Origin: Aralia elata
Lineage: Eukaryota; Streptophyta; Magnoliopsida; Apiales; Araliaceae
NCBI GenBank assembly: GCA_034770075.1
Contig: CM068380.1
Location: 28,086,005 to 28,150,004, forward strand
DNA: 64,000 nucleotides
Reading direction: 5' to 3'
This document shows, piece after piece, positions 9,801 through 21,371 of this stretch (positions are counted from its first letter, which is position 1; every line of letters begins with the position of its first letter). The notes below the pieces were generated by a model. The model was not told where the DNA came from. It saw nothing but the letters and a program-made list of their open reading frames with translations, and searched no databases. Position numbers and translations under genes: made by a program.

Positions 9801-10288
9801 GGTAAGTGGACACCATAATGATTCCCGCCTTGAACTGCTTGATGATCTCTTCCTTCACTTTTAAGCTCCACTCAGGTTTCAACTTTCTTAGTTTCTGCTT
9901 GACAGGCCTGAAACTCTCCTTGATGGGTAACCGGTGCACCACAATGTCGGTGGACAATCCGATCATATCTTCGTGCGACCAGGCAAAGACATCCTCATAT
10001 TGGCTTAGTAACTCAATCATTTCTGCTTTTTGGCTGGGGGTAAGGTCCGTCCCTATCTTGAGTTCTTTTGGATTGTCAGGGGTTCCGATATCTATAGTGA
10101 TGGTTTGGTCCAAATTGGGTTTGGGTTTATCTTCGACCCATCCTTTGATCTCATCAGGTGCGTCGTCGTAATCTGTCTCGTCTTGCTCAATGCCCATCAA
10201 ATCGAAATCCAGCTCAATGTCAAAATCATAATCACCATTCAAATTTGAAAGATCGTTTGTTAGGCAAGGAATATTCAAATTGGTACAC
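6813..10288 (-). pseudogene. pol: pol of copy A1: RT, degenerate RNase H, archaeal-type RNase H, integrase (two frameshifts)
   Basis: In order: an acidic linker, RT with VDYRDLNKA, FGLTNAGATYQRAMM and YVDDIIVKS; a retroviral-type RNase H whose first catalytic Asp is replaced (MYISVNAIAMG); an archaeal-type RNase H with all four acidic sites visible (YFDGAMN, AEYEGC, FGDSELV, FADALA); an integrase with an HHCC finger (ending CYQC) and DDE residues in MDVIGPI, VVSDNAKN and NGAVEAANKN. It ends KRFYA, then stop, with no chromodomain. Against copy B there is one extra base near 8882 and one missing base near 6950. The exon begins at 10288 after the intron. Confidence 0.88.
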
Positions 10289-10454
10289 CTGACATAAAAC
10301 AAAGTACTTGTCATATATAAATCATTTTTCACGACGATCGCAATTTCAAATAACCCGAAGAAACGACACAATTATGCAGAAATAAAATACAACAAAATAA
10401 AACTTCTCCATTCCCCCATCCTCTAGGGTTAACCACCCTGACGTCGAGCTTTAC
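10289..10454 (-). other. Intron between gag-protease and RT (A1)
   Basis: On the minus strand the donor is CAAGG|GTAAAG (10455/10454) and the acceptor TTTTATGTCAG|G (10289/10288). Removing the 166 nt joins codons for K-Q-G to C-T-N in frame and deletes the TAA that would stop gag-pro. Ogre elements are known to carry such an intron between protease and RT. Copy B has matching sites (29102-29268). Confidence 0.72.
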
Positions 10455-13400
10455 CCTTGTTTGGATATCACTGGTTTCTGGGTCCAATTATCGATGGTTA
10501 GGTCAGATGAAATGCGCTGGATAAAGGAGGGCCTCACATCGGACACCTCCCCGATGATTAGGGATACATCGCCTGAATCCTTCTCTATATCTTCTCCAGG
10601 AATAATCAGCCCCGCCCAATCGATGACAGGCACAACTTGTTGGGCTCCCGGTGGTGTGATAACATTCGTCCCCTCCTTACTGCTTGTCGATTGTCCGGGG
10701 ATATAGCATTTGGTTTCAAACTCTTTTGCGACCTCCTGCAGGAAACTTTCCCTCCGGGCCGACTCATTACGTGTGGGGGTTAACTCTTCATTCCCTGCCC
10801 CAATCACAGGTCCGCTGATCCCCTGCTCATTGTCGACTTTGGTCATTGGGCTGCCAACTAGTCGAATCGGAGTCGCACCCTGACGGTGTCCCCGTACTGC
10901 GCCCATATGGTATCCCAATCTTGCTTTGCCTATCTGCTGTGGTAGGTGGATGGGCTCGGTGATTCCCTGACTGCTTTTCCCTAGTCCCCGTCCAGGTTGG
11001 AAGTTCATTTTAATCATTTCCCTTGCCACAAAGGTGAGTTCCGGAGAGACCCTTGGTTTCACAGCTGGAGCTCCCAGGCATCTATAATGGGGAGTGCTAA
11101 TCTCTAGTGCTTGAAAGCTGGCAGGTGCCGCTGATTCATCCACATTGATTACTTGGTAGGCCACACTCCTGGGAGGAGAAAGGTCGTCACATTCCGGCCG
11201 AGATTGTTACCAGATTCCCATCGATGATCAACTTGATTTGTTGGTGGAGCGTGGAAGGAACTGCCCCGGCCATGTGTATCCACGGCCTCCCTAACAGCAG
11301 GTTGTAGCTTGCCATGATATCTAAGACTTGGAAGGAGATATCAAAAGTACAGGGCCCTATCTCCACTGGCAATTCTATCTCTCCGATGGTGTCCCTCCGG
11401 GATCCGTCAAAAGCCCGAACCACCACATGACTGGCCCGTAGGCGCTTGGGACTGATGTTCATTTTCTTCAGCGTACTGAGAGGACATATGTTCAATGCCG
11501 ATCCCCCATCGATCAACACCCCATTCATGACATATCCTGAGGAGATTACCGCAATGTGTAGCGGTTTTCGGTGCCCCCTTCCCTCCTTGGGAATGTCCTC
11601 ATCTGTAAATGATATTGCATCGCCTTCCAATAAGTGGCCTACCAGCTGGCCGAAACCCTCCTCACTAATTTCTTTGGGCACAAATGCCTCCTCCAGAACC
11701 TTCATCAGGGTTTTGCAATGCTCACTGGATGACAACACCAAGTCCATTGACTGATGTTAGGGTTGATTCCTCATTTAAAATCTGGATCCCCCTCATTTCT
11801 GGGTGATCCATCCTTTTCAAAAACTCTATGGCCCTTTCCTCGGAAACCTCTTCATTTTTTCTCTTTTGGCTCTCAAGGACTCGCCCGGGAAGATATAAGG
11901 GGTTTCCTTTGGTCGTCACGGTAAGCACAACTGGCCGCTTCCTCGGGTATTCCCCCGTAATTCCAGGGTACAGTCTTCAGACTACTGATAGGGAGTTGCG
12001 GCCTTGCTGCAAGGATGATGGGCCTTCGGGGCTGTCAGCTTGACAGGCCCCTCTATGTTTATTCGTACTTTACCCCTATCAACCTGATGGGCGCTACCCG
12101 TGCATCCCCATGATCATGTATCACGTTGATCATCTCCTCAATTTTCTGCACATAGTTCAACCTTGGCGGCCCCCCAGCCTCACTTGCCTCCGTCACATTG
12201 ACTCCCCCCCCCATCATGTCTTGGCAGGGGGTTTGCCTTAACATTCGGGGAGTCCGGTTGCTCCACCACAATTTCCCCGTTGTCGATCATGTTCTGAATT
12301 ATATGTTTCAATGTCCAACAATCTTGTGTATCATGACCCGGGGAACCCGAGTGATAGGCGCACCGTTTGCTTGGATCAAATCTCCTTCCCTTCGGGTCAC
12401 TCGGGGGGTAGGCCAAATTGATTATCCTCTTTTGGGCTACTAATACCGCTAATACTCGTTCAAGCGGCTCCCCGAGCGGGGTGAACACTCGGTTTTGCGA
12501 GGCCTCATATCTTCTTCGCCCCTCTGTCCTTTGATCTGTGAAGTTTGGTTGACGGGATGGCCCTCCCCTCTGTACCTGAACCGGAAGATGACTTTCTGTT
12601 TTTCTGGATGACCCCTGTAATATGAGGGAAACATCCTCTTCCTTCTTCTTTTGGACCCTCCGGGAAGTGCTGCCATAGTTTCCATTCTATATTTGCTCGG
12701 CAGCAGTTTCTAAAGCAGTAAGATCCCGGATTTTACCCGATTTCAACCCCATGTCTACCAACTCTCCATGTTTAATCATTTCAGTAAAAGGTCTTCCAAT
12801 CCCCGAGATGACCCTCTCATAATACGGTGCCTCCTGGATGTCTACAAAGGTCATCACCATCTCTGACTCGTTCATCGGGGGGGTCACCTGTGCGGCCATG
12901 CCCCTCCATCGTTGGGCATATTCCCTGAAGGATTCCCTAGGCTGCTTCTTAACCTTTGTCATTTGGTATACCTGTCAGGGGCCATCTGGGCCTGAAAGCT
13001 GTATTGGGTTAAGAAGGTATGGGCCAATTCCTCCCAGTTGTGGATTCGGGCGTTTTGTCGAGGGCGGGCATACCAGATTCTTGCCTCCCCTATTAAGCTT
13101 TTCTGGAATAGTTTGCATTCTTAACCCTCGTCTTCGGCATAAGACTCGAGTTCTCCAATGTATATTTTCAAGTGTGTTATAGGGGTCTCCCTTTCCATTG
13201 TATTTTTCAAACTCGGGAACTTTGAAACTTTTCTGGATATCTGGCTCCAGGGAAAACACATAGATCTGAGTAATTAACCCTGCCCAGGGAGCCTATGCCC
13301 TTTAGAGATTGGATGGTCTCCTCCATGTGTTTCATTTTTCTCCGAAGGTCGTCATTGTCCCCTTCTTCTGGGATAGTAATCACTGTCCTGCTAGGTATGG

Positions 13401-13644
13401 GAACGGGCTTTGGGATGACTGGCTCGTCTTTGAGTCGGGGTTGGTCCTCTTTAAGCAAGTTTGTACCATTTTTAGGAGGATTCTGATCATCCCCTGGTGG
13501 TGGAATATTATGCGATCCCTGGTTTACCGGATCCTGTCTGATTAAGAACTGTTCCTTTAACATTGTGGCCATTTCCATCATCTGTCTTTTAAAATCATCA
13601 AACTCCTCCCGAGATATGGAATTATGGTTAGGAATATCAGCCAT
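10455..13644 (-). pseudogene. gag-pro: gag-protease of copy A1 (many frameshifts)
   Basis: It starts at MADIPNH (13644). Parts in order: a retrotransposon gag capsid-like region (MTKVKKQPRESFREYAQRW), a zinc knuckle-like CAYHSGSPGHDTQDC, an aspartic protease with VLIDGGSALNICP and LLLGRPWIH, and a G-patch (MIKMNFQPGRGLGKSSQG). Relative to A2 and B it has indels near 13210-13259, 12962-12975, 12450-12490, 12180-12270, 11930-12060, 11722-11747 and 11164-11187. A CAG-to-TAG stop lies near 12690. This is the most decayed gag in the array. Confidence 0.87.
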
Positions 13645-14108
13645 TTCAGATGTAGAATTTTGGGCTTTCTTAGACTGCGAACGGGTTTGAGGAGCAATCC
13701 TGCGAAACAACGGTTCGAAGTTTAGTCTTGGGGAAATGAAAGAATGGATGCATGCTAAAACCGTAACCTTTTGTGTGTTTTTGGGTTTTTTAATCTTTTT
13801 CTGCAAAACAACTCGTTAGCGGTTCCTTATTGAAATAATACATGCTAGATATGATTTATTATGCTTCCCGTGTCGTTCCCTGCAAAACACAGAGGTTAGT
13901 ATTTTCTTTTGACATAAAGGGGAAGCATATATGAATATGTTGCAATGGAATTATGGCATTTATGCGCAGAAACGTAAAAGGGCATGAAGAGGCTTATCCC
14001 GCGTTGGGTTAATCTGGGGCTGACCTATCCTAGGGTTACTCTCACGGGCTTTTCGGCATGAAGGTTCCCAAATCTTCGCAATCTACTCGTTTGAGCCCTT
14101 TCGATTGG
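13645..14108 (-). other. 5' leader of copy A1, cut by gap
   Basis: Untranslated leader upstream of gag, aligned with 32441-32901 of B but clearly divergent from it. An AG in good acceptor context (TTTCGCAG|GATTGCTCC, near 13700) is kept in A2 and B. The sequence stops at 14108 about 330 bp short of where the 5' LTR should begin. Confidence 0.6.
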
Positions 14109-14208
14109 NNNNNNNNNNNNNNNNNNNNNNNNNNNNNNNNNNNNNNNNNNNNNNNNNNNNNNNNNNNNNNNNNNNNNNNNNNNNNNNNNNNNNNNNNNNN
14201 NNNNNNNN
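14109..14208. other. Assembly gap, 100 N
   Basis: Exactly 100 N, a common placeholder for a gap of unknown size. The left side ends in the leader of one copy; the right side begins inside the protease gene of another, so at least the rest of A1's leader and an LTR are missing. Confidence 0.95.
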
Positions 14209-16170
14209 AATTTCTTTGGGCACAAATGCCTCCTCCAGAACCTTCATCAGGGTTTTGCAATGCTCACTGGATGACAACACCAAGTCCATGACTGATGTTA
14301 GGGTTGATTCCTCATTTAAAAATCTGGATCCCCCTCGTTTCTGGGTGATCCATCCTTTTCAAAAACTCTATGGCCCTTTCCTCGGAAACCTCTTCATTTT
14401 TTCTCTTTTGGCTCTCAAGGACTTGCCCGGGAAGATATAAGGGGTTCCCCTTGGTCGTCACGGAAGCACAACTGGCCGCTTCCTCTGGTATTCCCCCATA
14501 ATTCCATGGTACAGTTTTCAGACTACCGATGGGGAGCTGCGGCCTTGCTGCAAAGATGATGGGCCTCGGAGCCGTCAATTTGACAGGTCCCTCTATGTTA
14601 TTCGTACTTACCCCTGTCAACCTGATGGGCGTTCCCCGTGCATCCCCATGATCATGTATCATGTTGATCATCTCCTCAACTTTCTGCACATAGTTCAACC
14701 TTGGCGGCCCCCCAGCCTCACTTGCCTCCGTCGCATTAACTCCCCCCCCATCATGTCTTGGCAGGGGATTTGCTTTAACATTCGGGGAGTCTGGTTGTTC
14801 CACCACAATTTCCCCACTGTCTATCATGTTTTGGATTCGATGCTTCAACGTCCAGCAATCTTGTGTATCATGGCCAGGGGAACTGGAGTGGTATGCACAT
14901 CGTTTGCTCGGGTCAAACCTTCTACCCTTTGGGTCACTCGGTGGTGCCAGACCAACTATTTTCTTTTGGGCTACTAATACCGCTAGTACCCGCTCAAGCG
15001 GCTCCCCGAGCGGGGTGAACACTCGGTTTTGCGAGGCCTCATATCTTCTTCGCCCCTCTGTCCTTTGATCTGTGAAGTTTGGCTGACGGGATGGCCCTCC
15101 CCTCTGTACCTGAAACCGAAGATGACTTTCTGTTTTTCTGGATGACCCCTGTAAGATGAGGGAAACATCCTCTTCCTTCTTCTTTTGGACCCTCCGGGAA
15201 GTGCTGCCATAGTTTCCATTCTGTATTTGCTCGGCAGCAGTTTCTAAAGCAGTAAGATCCCGGATTTTACCCGACTTCAACCCCATGTCTACCATCTCTC
15301 CATGTTTAATCATTTCAGCAAAAGGTCTTCCAATCCCCGAGATGACCCTCTCATAATACGGTGCCTCCTGGATGTCTACAAATGTCATCACCATCTCTGA
15401 TTCGTTCATTGGGGGGGTCACCTGTGCGGCCATGCCCCTCCACCGTTGTGCATATTCCCTGAAGGATTCCCTAGGCTGTTTCTTAACCTTTGTCATTTGG
15501 TACCTGTCAGGGGCCATCTGGGCCTGAAAGCTGTATTGGGTTAAGAAGGTATGGGCCAACTCCTCCCAGTTGTGGATTCGGGCGTTGTCGAGGCGGGCAT
15601 ACCAGATTCTTGCCTCCCCTGTTAAGCTTTTCTGGAATAGTTGCATTCTTAACCCCTCGTCTTCGGCATAAGACCCGAGTTCTCCAATGTATATTTTCAA
15701 GTGTGTATAGGGGTCTCCCTTTCCATTGTATTTTTCAAACTCGGGAATTTTGAACTTTTCTGGATATCTGGCTCCAGGGAAAACACATAGATCTGAGTAA
15801 TTAACCCTACCCAGGGAGCCTATGCCCCTTAGAGATTGGATGGTCTCCTCCATGTGTTTCATTTTTCTCCGAAGGTCGTCATTGTCCCCCTCTTCTGGGA
15901 TAGTAATCACTGTCCTGCTAGGTATGGGAACGGCCCTTGTAATGACTGGCTCGTCCTTGAGTTGGGGTTGGTCATCCTTACCCAGGTTTACAACATTTTT
16001 AGGAGGATTCTGGTCACCCCTGGTGGTGGAATATTATGTGGTCCTTGGCTTGGCGGATCCTGTCTGAGTAGGAACTGCTCTTTTAGCATTGTGGCCATTT
16101 CCATCATCTGTTTTTTGAAGTCATCAAACTCTTCCCGAGATATGGAACTATGATTAGGAATATCAGCCAT
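14209..16170 (-). pseudogene. gag: gag (and start of protease) of copy A2, 5' portion only
   Basis: The minus-strand gag starts at MADIPNH (16170) and runs to the gap. It has the capsid-like region, the CAYHSSSPGHDTQDC knuckle and the start of the protease spacer. A missing C near 16017 shifts the frame, and an extra A near 14321 ends it (GIQIFK, stop). From 14209 to about 16860 it is almost identical to 30477-33130 of B, with only a handful of differences seen by eye. The B frameshift near 31255 is absent here. Confidence 0.85.
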
Positions 16171-16961
16171 TTCAGATGTAGGATTTTGGGCTTTCTTAGA
16201 CTGCGAACGGGTTTGAGGAGCAATCCTACAGAGACAACGGTTCGAAGTTTAGTCCCGGGGAAATGAAAACATGGATGCATGCTAAAACTGTAAATTTTTT
16301 GGTGTTTTTTGGGTTTTTTTAATCTTCCCCTGCAAAAGAGAAAGTTAGTAGTCCTTTAGTGCCATAACCAATGCTAAACATGCTTTATTATGCTCCCCCA
16401 ACTATTCCCTGCAATTCACAGCGGTTAGTAATCTCTTTCGACACAGAAAAGGGATGTATGAATATTGAATGAGATCATGACATTTAGACATATAAACGTA
16501 AAAAGGCATGAAGAGACTTTTCCTGCGTTGGGTTAATCTGAGGCTGACCTACCCTAGGGTTACTCTCGCGGGCTTTTCGGCATGAAGGTTCCCAAATCTT
16601 CGCAATCTACTCGTTTGAGCCCTTTCGATTGGAGCGGATTTGAGTGGTGCGTTTCCTGAGCCATCTCCGGGGAGCAGCCCCATCGAGTCCAGTAATAAGC
16701 AACCGACGGGTTCGCCTCAGGAGGAGGTACTCTCTCAACATACATTCACATTCATCGTCCTCACCGTATGCAAATGATTACTTTGAAGTAAAGCAAACCC
16801 ATTAAATCATTCATTCATTGGACAACAACACACATTCACACAACAATAAAAAGAAGTCAAAATGTCGCACGCACATACACATTTATAAATTTTAAAGGAT
16901 AAGATAGCATCAAGACCTGACGCGGCTTAAGCCCTCTAATGTCCCCAGCAGAGTCGCCAGC
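16171..16961 (-). other. 5' leader of copy A2 with PBS
   Basis: An untranslated leader of about 790 bp between the LTR and gag, without a convincing ORF. It contains AG sites in acceptor-like context (TTGCAG|GGAATAG and CTCTGTAG|GATTGC on the minus strand). A spliced leader is possible, but I could not fix a donor. Confidence 0.55.
16942..16959 (-). promoter_or_regulatory. Primer-binding site (PBS), copy A2
   Basis: On the minus strand TGGCGACTCTGCTGGGGA follows the LTR end (GTCGACA) after a GC spacer. The TGG start and position are those of a tRNA PBS. I recall tRNA-Arg priming for Ogre-type elements but did not verify the match. The same 18-mer is at 33212-33229. Confidence 0.78.
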
Positions 16962-19097
16962 TGTCGACGCCGGGTTCTCGCTTTCTCGTCTCTTTTGTCT
17001 TTTCCAATTTTAGCCTTTTGATTTAGATGACGTTTGGAAAAGGTCGGCATTGATGTCGACGGGGTTTTGAAAGATCGCGTTTTATGATGAGCCAATTAAC
17101 CAGAGTCGCCAGTTGGTATATTTGAAATGGATGTACCAACTCATCCGAGTTTTCGTTTTTTATAAATCGCTGGCTCATGTGTGACTCCGAATTAATTGGT
17201 CTGCGAATCGAGATTCATGGAGTTCGGGGGCTTGTTTAAGTGAGGGGAAGGTGTTAGGCATCCCTCGACTTCCGTGAAACACGGTTACCGCAATCTTAAT
17301 GCTTTCCTATCCTTTAATTCATGAATGTGTGTGTGCGCGCGCTTGTGTGTGGGTGTGTGTGTCTATGTGAATGATGTGGTGAGTTTGTATGAAAGAATCA
17401 TTTGGATTTTTAGGGAAAGTCGTGCTTTAATTTGATAACGCTTCGGAATGTCTTTTCGGTATACACGAGCAAGCTTTATTCTTTATGAGAAAGGTTTGAT
17501 TTTAATTTATCAAAACTATGAGATTTTCATTAGGTGTCGTTTTGGCAAAACAAGAGTTTTAAACCTTCGTCAAAATAGGAATCGAGATCTATACGTTGCT
17601 TTCGTGAAACGATCGGGCAATTTCTAGAATCTCTTTCACCCTATGCACAAAGATTTAATAAAATGTTACTTATTTGCAAAATCATTTTGTGTGATATTTG
17701 AAAACGATTTTCTTTAGCTTTTTCGTTAGATAGGAATCGACATTCATTAGCACTTCTCAAATTTTAACCTCGTGATTCTAATATCCTACTTTGATTGATT
17801 TTATGAAAGTCTTCATTGTTTTAGTTTTGAAATCAATTTTTTTTGGTGTCACAAATCAAATAAAGCAATAAAAACGCGTCGGGGCTATTCATGGGCATGT
17901 AAGCCATCAAAATGTCCCCGAACGCCAACAATCACAAATTTCACTATTTCGGGGCCTTAAGCACGATTCTCGCCTTAGCGTCGTTTTAAGGCCCAACGAT
18001 TACATATTTACAATGAAAACTACGTCATTTCTTCTTCTTACATCAAGACATGTCCATCATCGGATTGGGACCCCGGGGTCGCTTTCCTAGGCTCACAACC
18101 AAGTATCCACACACAAACAATCGGATATTACAAGAAAATAAACCAACCCGGATAATCTAACAATACCAAGACATCCTAAAATAACGATTTAAAGGAATTG
18201 ATACCAAATATAACACCTTAAAACAAACAAAGAAATTAATGAACGAATATCATCGGGTTATTAGGAAGAGTTTTATTCCGATGGAAACTTCACTCATAAT
18301 CCCTAATTCATTGTTCAATCAATAAATTACATGAAAAATTGCATCTAATTTGATCAAATGATGTGATAGAAATTGATATCACAAAAGAGATTTCACCTTG
18401 CAATTGATATCCAAATGGATATGAACTTGATGTATTTGAGTAGAAGGAAAGAATCTATTTGATACAATCAAATCAAAAGAAAATTATTCCACTCTTTTTT
18501 CTCTCTTTTCTTCCTATTTGATTGCAAAATTTCTCTCTTTTCCCCTCTATTTTCGTGCTTTGCTGCTGCTGTATCCTCCTTCTTTTCAATTTTGCTGAAC
18601 TTGCTCTACCTCCTGTATGCTGCCCGAAGCGGCTTAAATAGGCTGGCCAGAGCCAGCCGCAGATCTATCTGCGGCTGGCCGCAGATGGATCTGCGGCTGG
18701 CCAGCTGGCACGCCTCCCATCGCACTCACAGCTGGTAGTGCTGATTTCCTGGTTTCCGTGCTGGCGCACCCACTTGGCCGCAGATCTATCCGCGGCTGGC
18801 GGGCCTGACTTTCTCGATTTTCGTGCCACGCCTCGATTTTCGTGCCGCAACGTCGGTTTTCGCTGACAGGCTCGTATTCTGCAGTCCGGGAATTTCCGGG
18901 AGACGTGCCACCTCATTCGGAAATGCCTGCCTCGGACGGCTTTATTGTCACGTAAACTTGGGTTGCCCCAAAACATTGCGGCGGTGCCGGGCGCTTGCCC
19001 TTGTGCCCGCTCCTTTGTTCCCGCCAGCCGGTTCAATTGACGATTTCGCCCTCCTGTCATGGTTAGTAGAAGGAAACGCAAAATTTGGGTGTCTACA
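16962..19097 (-). repeat. Full-length LTR shared by A2 (5' LTR) and B (3' LTR), 2136 bp
   Basis: TGTCGACGCC ... TGTCTACA on the plus strand. The left side is flanked by a PBS and the right side by a PPT, so the same LTR closes two internal regions. It carries palindromes at 18656-18675 and 18678-18697, TATTTAA at 18634-18640 (minus), a GT-rich microsatellite near 17323-17362 and a PBS-like 11-mer at 17101-17111. It resembles the LTR at 33232 closely (roughly 15-20 differences by eye). Confidence 0.93.
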
Positions 19098-19113
19098 GCT
19101 GCCCCTCTTTATC
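19098..19113 (-). promoter_or_regulatory. Polypurine tract of copy B
   Basis: The minus strand reads GATAAAGAGGGGCAGC directly before the LTR at 19097. It is identical to the A1, C and E tracts. Confidence 0.8.
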
Positions 19114-19329
19114 ATGTTTATGAAATGATAAATGAAATGAACAGGATAAAGAAATAGACACTCGATGTATGAATGACAGTGCGTAAGAATGACAGTACAT
19201 ACATGATGCCACACATATAGCTTATGATGCAACATAAGATGTAATGCATGCAAGACATTCGCAAGAGTGTCAATGTATCAACCCCTTGACCGTGTTTGTT
19301 AGTCTTTGGGTTCACTCTTTCAATCTATC

Positions 19330-20628
19330 GTCTCGTTCGGGGCCAGGTATCGTCGCCGGTCACCCATCGCGTAACCCCCGGTTATCGTCGCCGGTTGGTT
19401 ATCTTGTCGGAGCCGGTTATCGTCGCCGGACATCCATCTCATGATTGCCGGTTATCGTCGCCGGTCGATCGTCTCGTCGGGGCCGGTTATCGTCGCCGGT
19501 CACCCATCTCGTAACCCCCGGTTATCGTCGCCGGTTGGTTATCTTGTCGGAGCCGGTTATCGTCGCCGGACATCCATCTCATGATCGCCGGTTATTGTCG
19601 CCGGTCGATCGTCTCGTCGGGGCCGGGTATCGTCGCCGGTCACCCATCGCGTAACCCCCGGTTATCGTCGCCGGTTGGTTATCTTGTCGGAGCCGGTTAT
19701 CGTCGCCGAACATCCATCTCATGATCGCCGGTTATCGTCGCCGGTCGATCGTTTCGTCGGGGCTGGGTATCGTCGCCGGTCACCCATCGCGTAACCCCCG
19801 GTTATCGTCGCCGGTTGGTTATCTTGTCGGAGCCGGTTATCGTCGCCGGACATCCATCTCATGATCGCCGGTTATCGTCGCCGGTTGATCGTTTCGTCGG
19901 GGCCGGGTATCGTCGCCGGTCACCCATCGCGTAACCCCCGGTTATCGTCGCCGGTTGGTTATCTGTCGGAGCCGGTTATCGTCGCCGAACATCCATCTCA
20001 TGATCGCCGGTTATCGTCGCCGGTCGATCATCTCGTCGGGGCCGGGTATCGTCGCCGGTCACCCATCTCGTAACCCCCGGTTATCGTCGCCGGTTGGTTA
20101 TCTGTCGGAGCCGGTTATCGTCGCCGGACATCCATCTCGTGATCGCCGGTTATCGTCGCCGGTCGATCGTCATGTCGGGGCCGGGTATTGTCGCCGGTCA
20201 CCCATCTCGTAACCCCCGGTTATCGTCGCCGGTCGGTTATCTGTCGGAGCCGGTTATCGTCGCCGGACATCCATCTCGTGATCGCCGGTTATCGTCGCCG
20301 GTCGATCGTCATGTCGGGGCCGGGTATCGTCGCCGGTCACCCATCTCGTAACCCCCGGTTATCGTCGCCGGTTGGTTATCTGTCGGAGCCGGTTATCGTC
20401 GCCGGACATCCATCTCGTGATCGCCGGTTATCGTCGCCGGTCGATCGTCATGTCGGGGCCGGGTATCGTCGCCGGTCACCCATCTCGTAACCCCCGGTTA
20501 TCGTCGCCAGTCGGTTATCTGTCGGAGCCGGTTATCGTCGCCGGACATCCATCTCGTGATCGCCGGTTATCGTCGCCGGTCGATCGTTATGTCGGGGCCG
20601 GGTATCGTCGCCGGTCACCCATCTCGTA
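19330..20628. repeat. Minisatellite, about 9 x 139-140 bp, copy B
   Basis: Same unit family as in A1, with more copies. Units near the PPT carry CATCTCATGATCG and GATCGTCTCGTCGG; those toward the gene carry CATCTCGTGATCG and GATCGTCATGTCGG. The array is therefore internally graded, as expected for local duplication. Confidence 0.92.
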
Positions 20629-20689
20629 AACTTTTCATTTCAACACGTCAAATGGCTGCAAGGGAGCAAGGTGGGACCCATCAGGGCCA

Positions 20690-20750
20690 GCCGCGGATTG
20701 ATCTGCGGCCAGCCGCAGATACATCTGCGGCCAAAATCGGGATTTATATG
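20690..20750 (+). promoter_or_regulatory. Putative promoter of antisense gene 1 (B)
   Basis: Palindromes at 20690-20709 (GCCGCGGATTGATCTGCGGC, one mismatch) and 20712-20731, 2 bp apart, then ATTTATATG near 20742-20750. The geometry matches copy A1 and the LTR promoter. The leader exon would end at the donor CTACAG|GTAAC at 20895/20896. Confidence 0.58.
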
Positions 20751-20895
20751 CGGCTCGCCGCTTCTAGATCTGTCACTTTCAAACTCCCTCTCACACAGAT
20801 TTTCTCTCGATTTTTGCTTGTTCGCAAGGGTCTTTTGTCGATTTTTCAACTTTCCTGCAAAAACTGTTCCGGTAGGATTGATCTTCACGCTACAG

Positions 20896-21218
20896 GTAAC
20901 ACTTTGACCGGTCACTTTTCAATTTCGTCAATGTTTTGCTATACATTTGACTATTTGCATGTTTAGACATAAAATGTATGCTTCACAACGTTTATGCAAT
21001 GTACCATCATATATACATGCTATGTATCAACTGCGTGAGTCCTATTTTATGGTCATGAGGCGGTCCCACATATTGTTATTTCTTTTCTGCAAGAAAATCA
21101 TGCATTACATGCTGTAATTACACATATGAATGCAATTTAAATCTGTTTGAGGCTTTGATTGATGGAAAACGCGTTTGGCTTATGCCTGGGATGTCCATTT
21201 TTCAAACGGAACTCTTCC

Positions 21219-21258
<40 letters not shown>

Positions 21259-21369
21259 ATAACCATGCATCATGTTGCATTAATCATATGATGAGGCTAG
21301 AAATTTAGAATGTTCATTACATAATTTTAAAAGGGAAACTTACCTTCTTTCTCGCCCGTTCTATTCCAG
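20896..21369 (+). other. Leader intron of antisense gene 1 (B)
   Basis: A 474-bp GT-AG intron: donor CAG|GTAAC, acceptor TTCTATTCCAG, two bases before ATG 21372. It contains 35 consecutive T at 21221-21255. Confidence 0.65.
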
Positions 21370-21371
21370 CT

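Larger units (their letters stand above)
604..14108 (-). mobile_element. Tat/Ogre-type Ty3/gypsy retrotransposon, copy A1 internal region
   Basis: On the minus strand the order is 5' leader (cut by the gap), gag-protease, intron, RT, RNase H, archaeal-type RNase H, integrase. Two plus-strand genes, a minisatellite and the polypurine tract follow. Dual RNase H, the protease/RT intron, antisense ORFs and a 3' tandem repeat are recognised traits of the Tat/Ogre branch. gag-pro is riddled with frameshifts and pol has two, so this copy cannot make its own proteins, yet antisense gene 2 is fully open. Its 5' LTR is not seen because the assembly breaks at 14109. Confidence 0.9.

Noticed and set aside
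16942..16959. Possible tRNA gene fragment
   Set aside because: Only an 18-nt match expected for a primer-binding site; no cloverleaf or A/B boxes around it.
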